Shown one piece after another: positions 37,762 through 45,900 of a stretch of 64,000 nt of DNA. The stretch spans positions 6,560,501-6,624,500 of the forward strand of contig NC_132971.1 of NCBI RefSeq assembly GCF_047496725.1. Reading direction: 5' to 3'. The stretch is from Anoplolepis gracilipes. Lineage: Eukaryota; Arthropoda; Insecta; Hymenoptera; Formicidae. The notes under the pieces were generated by a model. That model made no database searches and was not told the origin of the DNA. It was given only the letters and a program-made list of their open reading frames with translations. A program made the translations under genes and the position numbers. The first letter of the stretch is position 1; each line of letters starts with the position of its first letter.

Positions 37762-39912
37762 GACAGAGATTTATTCTAATATCTATATATGACAGGTGAA
37801 GAGAGAAAAATGTTGTCGCTCGCGCATCCACTTTTCGAGATACGGTTGAAATGCAGCGGCGGTTGAAATGCGACATCGCTATTATGACAAAAACCTTCGT
37901 TGTTAGTAAGACAAGATAATTATTCCGCCGAGCGCTCGGCTCTTCGATCATTTAGGCGTGGCAACACATGTTCTCAGTTCAGCGCTACGCGCGGCATATA
38001 TGCACACGGAGAGAGGTGTATATATACCTATATGCAGCGTGTCAGGACACGTGGTACGGAACCTCTCAGCCTTGCCAACGGCTATTCATTTTCGCGACCC
38101 TCCTCCTCCTCCTCCTCCTCCTCCTCCTCCTCCTCCTCCTCTCTCTCTCTCTCTCTGTCTCTATCTCTCTCTTACTAGATTCTTCCCCCAACAAATTATT
38201 CGATACGCCTTGCGAAAACGGGTTAACGACGCGTCGCACGCATCGTAATTTCGAATGGCGAGAATTATTTATAACGAGGGCACTTTAAACACACAGATCG
38301 CGCAAGCGTGCGACATTAGCCGATCGTAATTTCTGTAAACGACGACACGCTGTTGGAATGGTTAACTGGGTAAAACTTTGGTTGCTTTGTAATCGCTCCG
38401 ATAACGTTTCGATTCGTCCATATCGTTAATGGTCAGTAAGGACATATATTATGGTAAGGACATGTATTATGTACATAGGCGATATATATAATATAATATT
38501 TGCCTGCAAAGTCTAGTGCATATATATATATTATTTAAGCATTTAATTAATTACATTTTACTCCCAAACAAGTTAAATTAATGCTTTGAATCGAGATTAT
38601 ATTGAGAAAAAAAACGCAATTCGAGGCGTCATTAATTATGGTATCTAAAGATGAGAAGAAGTTCAAACTATAAGTACATGTACCTATATATATATATTGC
38701 ATTAATAAAAAAATTAGTTTTTTTTATAGTTAATATAAGAGACTTTTCAAGAAAGAGAAAATATATTTTTTTTTATCAGCGTGATAAAATATGTCGTCAA
38801 CAAATGTGATTTAGCAGACGGATTTATTACTATACGAGCCAAGTATAAATAATATCGTGATCACATGTCGACCGCATATATGTGTGTACGAAAAAAAATT
38901 TTATATTTTTGATATTTCTGATTGGACACTTGTAATCAATTCAGCGCAGAATGGAACAGAAATATCTCTTCAACGCTGGAAAAAACTGTCTGATAAAAAA
39001 TAAACATTCGCGAAAACTTGCGTTACACCTTATTTTTTTATTAATATTAACGTATTAACTACACGCGGTAAATGAGATACATGTTAGTTTTATAAATCAG
39101 GAAAGAATAAAAGTGAAATCAAGTATAACAAACGATGTTAACAAAATAGCATAGTTAATTGGAACATGTTTAAACTAATACACGATTTTTTGCTAATTTA
39201 ATTTATTATCTCAATATACAATTAAAGAAATGACACGACAGGTAAACGATAAAAACAATAAATAATTCATGGTCGAAAAAAAAAGATTGGTTACCTATGT
39301 CGCGTTTTAACCCGAAACATTAAATTTGCAAACAAATATATACGATGTTTCGTTTAACGCGCTATTTATAGGCTACGAATTCACTTCTCTTTTGGATAAT
39401 TAATCAATTTTTGTTTCTCTTGTTTGATATACACGCTGTCGTAGAGTATATAATATAAAATAATTTTTTACAGTATACCGAATAAAATAAAGAAATTTAG
39501 TTCAAAGTATATGAAAATGGGAATTGTTAATGTTAGCGACGCAATCTTTTACATTGTCTCAATTTATCAATCAAATTCGCGTACACATTTCTTAAACCTT
39601 GTTGCATCGCTCGAATCACTCACATCAATTCATAGTTTTGATTCGAAATTTCGTGGCAAATCTTAAGGTATAGTGTATACCTGACGTGCAGTCTCACTTG
39701 CGAGTGTCCAAATTGAATTTTCGTGCGATCAAGTGTCGCGTGTTCGCGCTAATGTCAAAGTCGACACGATTGCAATAGAAGTTTGAGAGAAAGAAAGCTA
39801 TATAGTATTTTAAGCTCGTGATTTTTACTCGCGCGTGTAACTTCGGGTTGGCGATCGAGCCGAACACTCTCACCTGTAGATTTGGCGATCCTCGGAAAGA
39901 GAACTGTGACAT
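11157..39912 (-). CDS. mirr: Iroquois-class TALE homeobox transcription factor, mirror orthologue (5 joined coding exons)
   Basis: Join on the minus strand: 39912-39874, 28086-27592, 23703-23591, 12645-12341, 12115-11157, giving 636 residues. All boundaries are GT/AG and the phases (0, 0, 2, 1) fit without a break. Order of parts: CCDTGRPI...CSCQYELL near residues 102-127, poly-Ala 149-156, GLDLKEN and WPYPSVYHPYD in 181-206, TALE homeodomain about 224-286 with WFANARRR at 272-279, acidic stretch 295-317, KPRIWSLADMA 432-442, poly-Gly about 467-476 and DFYRNLYG 511-518. The segment YGMDLNGARRKNATRETTST before helix 1 is the mirror form; araucan/caupolican read DLAARRKNATRESTAT. The protein should be a nuclear DNA-binding regulator. 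In Drosophila mirr acts in dorsal eye, follicle-cell and wing/notum patterning. The assignment rests on remembered family sequences, not a search, and alternative exons cannot be excluded. Confidence 0.9.
12116..12340 (-). other. mirr: mirr intron 4 (225 bp)
   Basis: A short phase-1 intron between the homeodomain exon and the last exon, with GTGAGT donor and a pyrimidine-rich acceptor ending TTCAG. No other feature is seen. It is the only small intron of the gene. Confidence 0.93.
12341..12645 (-). CDS. mirr: mirr coding exon 4 (residues 216-318), TALE homeodomain
   Basis: The acceptor is TTTGTTGTAG| and the donor is TTAG|GTGAGT. The exon encodes YGMDLNGARRKN, then the complete homeodomain with the TALE three-residue loop insertion around KKNPYPT, helix-3 WFANARRRLKKEN and the trailing KMTWEPRNR. 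The residue between WF and N of helix 3 is alanine, as in the IRX/Iroquois class. It continues with an acidic run VEDEDNNNEDDD and VDEKDRL. The exon ends one base into an aspartate codon completed by exon 5. An ATG and open frame extend upstream of the acceptor into the intron and should not be used as a start. Confidence 0.97.
12435..12623 (-). other. mirr: TALE homeodomain (approx. residues 224-286 of mirr)
   Basis: Domain extent within exon 4, from ARRKN to KENKM: 63 residues instead of the usual 60, because of the TALE loop extension. The recognition helix carries WFANARRRLKK. No substitution or frame break is visible in it. Confidence 0.93.
12745..12765 (+). repeat. (TA)n microsatellite
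   Basis: A short TA tract about 100 bases upstream of the homeodomain-exon acceptor. Confidence 0.8.
14158..14190 (+). repeat. (TAGG)n microsatellite
   Basis: About seven GGTA/TAGG units with one TAGA variant. Confidence 0.9.
14364..14404 (+). repeat. (CT)n-rich tract
   Basis: Interrupted CT repeats in intron 3. Confidence 0.85.
15326..15401 (+). repeat. (TA)n microsatellite, compound
   Basis: Two TA runs separated by ACATATATCTGA; strongly self-complementary. Confidence 0.9.
16417..16485 (+). repeat. (CT)n microsatellite
   Basis: About 34 CT units in intron 3. Confidence 0.95.
18170..18253 (+). repeat. (GT)n microsatellite with TATG variants
   Basis: A long GT run grading into GTATGT units. 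It is the source of the CVCVCV and HTHTHT frames. Confidence 0.95.
18354..18416 (+). repeat. (CT)n microsatellite
   Basis: About 60 bases, starting with TTTC interruptions and ending in pure CT. Confidence 0.95.
23591..23703 (-). CDS. mirr: mirr coding exon 3 (residues 179-216)
   Basis: This 113-base exon is bounded by ATTGCAG| and GG|GTAAGT. It reads PAGLDLKENLGAG, AAAAWPYPSVYHPYD and AAFASYPFNG, the stretch just before the homeodomain that is characteristic of mirror. It ends two bases into a glycine codon, completed by the first base of exon 4 (GG|T), giving YPFNG-YGMDLNG. The exon is too short to stand out by ORF length; the protein match and the splice phase identify it. Confidence 0.92.
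24488..24537 (+). repeat. CT-rich tract
   Basis: Interrupted CT/CTTT repeat in intron 2. Confidence 0.85.
24706..25030. mobile_element. 325-bp AT-rich MITE with TA target site
   Basis: The ends are CATGGTAAAAAA and, inverted, CACGATAAAAAA, each next to TA. Just inside are inverted copies of a TGTGTTAAATTTAACAC-like block. Repeated 'TTAACAC' words run through the element. No ORF. It starts CAYGG/R like the 52234 element, so a related transposase group is possible. Confidence 0.6.
27592..28086 (-). CDS. mirr: mirr coding exon 2 (residues 14-178), N-terminal Iroquois motif
   Basis: The acceptor is a pyrimidine-rich tract ending TTACAG, with the exon starting at 28086; the donor is ACG|GTGAGT. 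The 495-base exon encodes exactly 165 residues. It opens with a Ser/Ala/Pro/Thr-rich segment. Next come CCDTGRPI, TDPLTGQTVCSC and QYELL at about residues 102-127, a cysteine-bearing block seen in insect Iroquois proteins. After this come LPTAALSMYSAPY, an eight-alanine run (149-156), and MAAYFPSLGAEQAPFYTPT. The mirror-type continuation of 'QAPFYTPT' into 'PAGLDLKEN' is restored by joining exon 3. Plus-strand frames over this exon are shadows of its GC-rich codons. Confidence 0.93.
30535..30543 (+). repeat. 9-bp target-site duplication, left copy
   Basis: AACATTTAG, identical to 31925-31933 on the other side of the foldback element. Confidence 0.7.
30544..31183 (+). repeat. left inverted arm of the foldback element
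   Basis: Holds about four diverged subrepeats, each with a 'GTTCT'-rich end and a 'GCTAACTTC...AGCACG' or 'ACTTAGTAAAAATGTG' core. It pairs with 31275-31924. Confidence 0.85.
31275..31924 (-). repeat. right inverted arm of the foldback element
   Basis: Reverse complement of the left arm with only scattered substitutions and short indels, for example a longer TA run near 31485. Confidence 0.85.
31925..31933 (+). repeat. 9-bp target-site duplication, right copy
   Basis: AACATTTAG, identical to 30535-30543. Confidence 0.7.
33657..33950 (+). repeat. two-copy tandem repeat, about 148-bp unit
   Basis: Unit 1 (33657-33804) and unit 2 (33805-33950) share ATAAACTTTTCAGAAAAAYG, TTCGAAAATACYTGTGCGAG and CAAATTTTAACCAA in the same order, with moderate divergence. 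The unit has no coding content. Confidence 0.75.
34481..34553 (+). repeat. (ACG)n trinucleotide repeat
   Basis: About 70 bases of ACG with CAACG interruptions in intron 1. It codes poly-Thr in one frame, but no gene supports that reading. Confidence 0.9.
35207..35245 (+). repeat. (TA)n-rich tract
   Basis: Interrupted TA repeat in intron 1. Confidence 0.8.
37695..37768 (+). repeat. A-run followed by (AG)n
   Basis: About 14 A, then about 25 AG units with two ACAG interruptions. One of the few tracts with AG and not CT on this strand. Confidence 0.9.
38098..38172 (+). repeat. (CCT)n followed by (CT)n
   Basis: About 14 CCT units followed by a CT tract, 1.7 kb inside intron 1 from the first exon. 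Confidence 0.9.
39874..39912 (-). CDS. mirr: mirr coding exon 1 (residues 1-13)
   Basis: A 13-codon first coding exon reading MSQFSFRGSPNLQ, ending CAG followed by a GTGAGA donor (39873-39868). An in-frame TAG at 39954-39952 lies 14 codons upstream of the ATG, so translation in this frame cannot start earlier in the same exon. The base at -3 is A, a favourable start context. The exon ends in phase 0 and joins exon 2, which starts with TGT in phase 0, giving ...NLQ-CPVTVSS. The choice rests on start, donor and phase, plus its place at the edge of the CpG-rich block. A different first exon is possible. Confidence 0.72.
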
Positions 39913-39951
39913 GATGTGTCGGCCGCTCAGGGCCGTGATGGTCGGGCGCCG

Positions 39952-39984
39952 CTACGCGATCATTGTTCCTAGTGTCCGCGACAT
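39952..39984 (-). other. possible short upstream ORF in mirr 5' leader
   Basis: An ATG-initiated frame MSRTLGTMIA-stop ends 39 bases before the mirr start codon and is in the same frame. An in-frame ATG further upstream would extend it to 40230 (92 codons) if the leader reaches that far. Its existence in mRNA depends on the transcription start, which I could not locate. Confidence 0.3.
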
Positions 39985-42770
39985 TCGCTGAATTCCGTCA
40001 CTTTCCGACGCTCCCGTCGTTGACACTTTCGTCGAATCCTCCGTGCGTTTCGCACTTTCGCTCTCTCCTTCACCAGCGAGCGCTCCCGTCACGCGCCACC
40101 CCCGGGGCGAGGGTACTACTCGCGCCGGCGACGACACTCCCGCGTGACCCGGTGTCCGGCTGCACACGATCCTGTCGGAATCGCTGACGGTCCGTTGCCG
40201 GCATATGCACACTCGAGACACTGTCAACACGCGCGGGGAACAAGTTGGAAACAGTCGATCGCGGTCGCAGTTCTCAGTCTTGCAGTCGCGAAGCGCTTAC
40301 GCGTGTCGGACACACACTCGTGGAACGCGAGAAGGTCGACTGTGACCGAACGTCGACACAGTCCGCGTGCACTCCGGGATCACACTCGCGTCGAGTCGAA
40401 GGGGGTCACGGCGCGCCGAGATCCCTCCCAGGAGAAAGAATGTGAGCCGCCGGCCGGACGCGCACCACGAGTCGCGCTACCCCTGGTGTCGCGGGGAGGG
40501 AATCAAAAAAAAAGGAAAGGTCGAAGGGCACGCGCAGCGCGCGACGCGATGATACTTGTGTATCGCGCGGGATGCGGTTAGTCGCGGCGGCTAGTTCACT
40601 TCGGTTGATCCGATCGACGCGCCAGCTATGATCGGTCGCGACTATCCTCCGAATCGTCGTTTCTTTTCGACGGAATCCAGTCCTCCGCTCGGCGGATAGG
40701 AAGGCGGAGGTACACGGGTGTGAGCGAGACGGCCGCGGCGAGAGGGAGCGAGAAGGGCGGACGGGATAGAGGGAGCATGGGACGGAGAGGCGAGAGAAGG
40801 GGGGAGAGGAACAAGAGGGAGAAAGATAGAGAAATAGAGCAGTATAGGTAGCTTGAGCGCGATGGTGTCGGAGGGACACCGGTGAAAAAGGAGAGGAATG
40901 ACGGAGGAGGAGAGCGAGGGAGAGAGAAGGGAATGAGAATGAGAGTGAGGGAGAGTGGCGAGGACGACGCTGAATCACGCGCGCACCGGCCGTCTCTTTT
41001 TATCCCCTTGCGGTCCTTCCACGCCGGTACCCCGACGGCCTGCGCAATCACGCGCTCAGCTTCGGAATTCGCGAAAGAGCGGCGCGCACGCTCATCTTCT
41101 TATATTCTTATGTTAGTCCTTCTTTCCTCTTCCTCTTCCTCGCTTTCACCGCGCCTGCCTGCCGATCCGCCGTGGCTCCCGTCGTGGCGCTACCGATCGC
41201 GCGCGCTCGACGAAAGCGCCAAGTACGAACTGACAGCGGTGCTTGTTTGCCTCGTGCAACACGCTCGCTGGTCTCACTTCCAACGCAAAAGTTTTGACAG
41301 GGACCAAACCCGTTATATATTATATCCGTTTCATTTCTTATTATCCCCTTCCTTTTTATCTTGTTCTGTCTCTCTTTCTTCCTCTCTCTCCCTTGTCTGT
41401 AAGATCCCTCCTTTTTCTGAGTGATGCCCAAGATCCAATCAGCGTTTTTTATCTGTTATCTCGACGTACACTTGGACGCGACTGTCACTGAAGGAAATAA
41501 CTTTGCTTTACATTCACCCAAACGCGCGACGAGCACTGCCCATTTCGATTTTCGGCGCGTGTTCCTTTTGCTCGCGGAAGAACGTGACGTGGCCCCCTGC
41601 AAGTTACCCACGAGATTCCGCGAGATGACGGTTGATCGCCGTGTCGTAGGAGGAGGCGACGGGTACACAGTGCCGATGGCGCTGGCGGGTAGAGAAACGA
41701 TAGTATCGCGCTAGTGGTGGTGGCCCGATGACGAGAGAAACGGCTCCGACGAGAGAACTCTCTCTCGCCACTGACGGTGGTGGTGGTAGTTGGTGGTGGC
41801 AGAGTCGTCGCCGTGGTTCTTTTCCTTCCGCGGAAAGGGGGACGATTTTTGCGAGATGGTTTGCCGTCGGCGAGACGGGTGGGAGGGTCCAGGTCGACGT
41901 AGCGCGCGGTCTGGTGGGGGTACGGGCACCACCTCTGCCACACGCTCTCTCGCGGCCGTCGACAATCTCCCTGCTATGTCGTACCCCCCGCGTGCAAGCG
42001 CGTGAGCGTGAGCGCGCGCGAACGTGAATTCGTACGCGATGCGTAGCTTCTCTCGTATTAACGCGCCGTGTATCGTCGTGCGTGGCCGCTCACTCTTCCC
42101 GCACGGATTCCCGTTGTAGGCATTCCCCTACGTGTCTCTCCTCGTTCTCGTCGAACGGAGCCTCAGCGGTTAGCGTCGGCAAACGCGACAATAAAATATG
42201 GTGAGTCGCTCGTGGGGCGCTCGCGTTCTCTCCCTGCGTTGTCCCCTTCCCCTTGCCACACGGCGAGTCGGGGTCTCTTCCGTCCTTTCCTCTTTCAGTT
42301 TTTCGCCTCTCGCTCGTTCGCGCGACGGCCGGAATAGCTCGCCCTCGCTCGCGACGCCCCACCGTAGTCGCTTTCTTCCCTCTTCGTTCTCGGCTTTCGT
42401 TCCCATGGAGGGGATGGGATGAATGAGACGGACGGGGGACGCGACCGGCCGAGATGTTGCCACGCTCCGATATGTGGTGGGGCGAGAAGAGTGAGCGGTT
42501 GGCAGAGAGAGCGAACGCAAAGGGGGGAATCACGAGGGGGTGGATGGGTGGTTGGGAGGCATGGAAGCAGAAACTACACGACAATTTTAGTTCGATAGAT
42601 CCCGAAGTTTAGCCTCGGCGGCGCTGCTTTACTTGCCGCTGACTTCTTCCCGGTAGTTTGTTCGTTGCCCTCTCCCGCCAACTGATTCTCCACCATCTCG
42701 TCCTCCTCCTCTTTCTCCACCTCGGACACGACCGCACACTCCGACCCGTGTCTCCCACCATCGAGCCCCA

Positions 42771-42799
42771 CCGTCGTCGTCGTCGTCGTCGTCGTCGTC
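42771..42799 (+). repeat. (CGT)n trinucleotide repeat
   Basis: About nine CGT units in the CpG-rich block. Confidence 0.9.
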
Positions 42800-42969
42800 T
42801 TCTTTCTTTCTTTCTCTTTTTCGCCGCTACCTCCTCCTCCTCCTTCACCACGCTAGGACAAGATCGCCGACTACTTCGTACCCCTTCCTACTTCGTGCTC
42901 GACGTTAGCGATACCGCGCACTCCTCCTTATTCCACGCACTACGCGACACTTGACTACGCCAACTCGCG

Positions 42970-42995
42970 TCTCTCTCTCTCTCTCTCTCTCTCTT
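42970..42995 (+). repeat. (CT)n microsatellite
   Basis: About 13 CT units in the CpG-rich block. Confidence 0.9.
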
Positions 42996-45900
42996 TCTTG
43001 CCTCATCGGTGTCTCTACATTCCCGTCTGTTTCTCTCGCCTCCTCTCTTCCCTTATCTCTCCGTCTCTCTCATTTCCACCCGTGCGTCATTCATGGTCTC
43101 GTTCCCACCTCGTCTGTCTCTCTCGTGCGCATTTACATCGCACGAAATGCACGATCGTCACTCCGGCGAACGTATTACACAGACGCGTTTACGCCGCGTA
43201 CTACGCTCGTTCCGACAGTTTAACGTAACAATGTCACACGAACGTTTCGTCGCACGCGCCTTCAGTGTCAATCATCTCGCCAAAGTCTGTTACGTTTATT
43301 ACGAGATTCTCGCGTCACTATTTCTATTTTAGATCAATCAGCGAACAGACGAATAGTTTTTTTTAACAATATTTCCGCTATTTAGTTGAATTTGTCTATC
43401 TAAATGAAAGGTATATATAATTGTGCACCTTGTAATAATAAGTTTGAGCGAACGCCAACATGTGACAATCATGGTAACGGCGATAGGGGTCTCGGTCGTC
43501 TCGCGAGGATGTTTTGCGCAGTTCTTTCAAAGACGCTCGCCTTTTCGCGCGTACTTGTCACCCTCCTGGCGCGACCGCCGTCGAAAGGGGCGGATAGGGG
43601 CGGTTGAAGGTGGCGGGTCGCCGGTGCGGAAGTATATCTCATTGTCCACGTTGGTGGGGGGTCTTTCCCAAAGGGACGGGGGGGGGGGGGGCGAAGGGAG
43701 GCGAAAAGGCGCACATGGACGAGAAAAAGAGACGCACCGATGTATTTTTCGCCAAGTGATCGACGATCGTGCGCGCGATCTGTGCACACATGTTCACCTG
43801 CCGGCAATCGGATATATCTTAGCGGTGAGCGCACGTACGCACACACGTCCGCCGACCGGATGTCAATGTATTAGTGAGCCGGCGTGGCGGGCGAGAGACG
43901 TCGGATAAATTGTCCCCTTCCACACTTCTTTCGCCTCCCCTCTAACATTGCCAGGGTGGGTGCGGAGCTCGGCTTTTTTCCCCTCCGTGGGCGCGGACTA
44001 ACCTCGCCCCGCCTCCTCTGGTCTCCTTCGTTCTCGCCTCTCTTTTCCCCCTCGACGGGTGGTTGTGTTGTAGCACGGCGAGAGTGACTACCACTGAAAC
44101 TCGTGACGCTGTCGCCTCTCTCTTCTCGTCGTCACCTCCCGACCGAACGTGCACGGCACGCCGAGCCGCTACTTCAGAGCGACGGAGGTGCTCGTCGACG
44201 AGGGAGCGAGATCGAGCCGACGACGCGACGGACTCGAGACCTGGTGCGACCGGGAGCGAGCAAGAACGACAAGGGGCCGGTGGGTTGGACGACAAGGCGC
44301 GGGAGGGAGGTGCAGGACCGAGATGTGAAACATTAGTGTACCGTTTGTTAACACCGCGGTCTACACACAATCGCGCGCAAACTCTCCCTCTCCGCATCCG
44401 GTTTCCACCCTCCCCCTTGTCTTCGTCTTCCCCGCGCTTTCTTTAAGAGGGCGTTGCTGCTCGTGTGTGAGCGCCTTCCTTCTTCGCGAGTGCATCGCGA
44501 AATGCCGACACATAGGAAGTCTCTCTCTCGTCGTTCTCCCCTTCGCCTTTCAACTCTACCTTACTGTTATCTCACCTCTTCGTTCGTTCGTCTGTTCTTA
44601 TAATGCTGATTTTCTGCGAATACAACGTCAAATTTGTCGACGTAGTCACTTTAAATTGACAACTCCGAGAATTAAGCTGTCTCTCGTAGGCGATATTGGA
44701 TTTTGTGCGTGCGTGTGCCTGTCATCAGAAATTGAACGTTTCGACTTTGGGATGATATTTGTGGTGATGGAGGATTTTGACGATGGAGGATGCAGCGCAA
44801 CAATAGCCATCTATTCTATAATGATGTCATCATTATCAACCTATTGACGATAAATTCAGATAATAATATCGATGTCACGGAAATCTCCATCTTTTTCAAC
44901 GATAAAAAGCGAATTAGAGTGATGTATCAACTCTGAGTGCTGCGCGTTCGTTTTGTAACCGAAAATTACTAAATTATCCGTCAAGTGATTCGCAATTGGG
45001 AAAGTTTCCATTCCGTACGAGATTTTATTGTCTCGATAGTTTGTTCTGTCTTTTTTGAAAAGTGTATCGTGCATTAACTTATACCTTTATCGAAATTTCT
45101 TTATATTGAAAAGTCATCATTATATTTAAACTTTCTTTAAACATTTTGTCGCGTACATGTGTGTATGTGTTGTGATAGTTAATTTAATTTGATATTTATC
45201 AATACTAACGATACGCATTGCTCGTTGAATTTTATGAATGTAAATATTTTATATTTATACTCATAAAATTTTACTTTATTTCTATTCTCTTTTATACATT
45301 ATTTTTTTCGTATGTCTTAATTATCCGATAAGATTCGTAAAGGAATATTTTAGCAATATAATCAACAGTTTTAAATTTATCATCAATATGTATATATGTA
45401 TACTAACGAGAACAAGCATGAATTCGTTATAAATTTATAAATATATGTGACACACGCACATACATATTTGATAGAATTTTGTGTACAAATATCAGATTAT
45501 ATATATGTACAAAAGACTCGCTGTTTAAACAACATCGCCGAAAGACTCGTGAGCATATAATTCATGCAATATAGACGTTAAGTGGTATGTTTGACAATTT
45601 GCCAGAGTAGAATGTTAGATCGTGATGTGGATCAGCGATGTGTATCGGCGATGCATGCAAATGTGTAAAACACACTACGACACGTCGTACCATAGATGAC
45701 ACGATACACGCGTGTAAAATGTACGGGTTCTCCCCGCAACTCCATCCGTCTCCTCCCTTCCCGCTTCACACGCGAATTGAGCCGACAAGCGCGAGCTGTA
45801 TAAAAAAAAGGAGCTGTCAGTCCTGGCAATAACCTGCAATTATGGATCGCGCGCAATAAGTAAAAAGTGTGCACGTAATACCGAAGTAAAAGGGACTCGT

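Larger units (their letters stand above)
28087..39873 (-). other. mirr: mirr intron 1 (about 11.8 kb)
   Basis: A phase-0 intron with GTGAGA donor and TTACAG acceptor. It contains the 1.4-kb foldback element at 30544-31924, a two-copy tandem repeat near 33.7-33.95 kb, ACG and CTC trinucleotide tracts, and a GC-balanced island at about 28690-29130. No ORF in it has recognisable protein content. Confidence 0.75.
39913..44450 (-). promoter_or_regulatory. mirr: CpG-rich promoter-proximal and 5' leader block
   Basis: About 4.5 kb that is clearly richer in G+C and CpG than the surrounding AT-rich DNA, beginning right at the first coding exon of mirr. No TATA box was identified. It has purine/pyrimidine tracts, a CGT trinucleotide tract (42771-42799), a CT tract (42970-42995) and a G12 run near 43679-43691. 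It probably holds the promoter and the 5' UTR. The overlapping long frames on both strands are Arg/Ser/Pro-rich by-products of the base composition. A plus-strand ATG abutting a GTGAGT donor lies at 42198. Confidence 0.5.

Noticed and set aside
11157..39912. Assigning the gene to araucan or caupolican
   Set aside because: Those proteins read DLAARRKNATRESTAT before the homeodomain and lack the GLDLKEN/WPYPS.YHPYDAAFA.YPFN block. This gene has the mirror forms of both.
40406..44446. Overlapping 100-190-codon frames on both strands of the CpG-rich block
   Set aside because: They are Arg/Ser/Pro-rich, overlap each other in several frames, and show no recognisable domain. Stop-poor base composition explains them.
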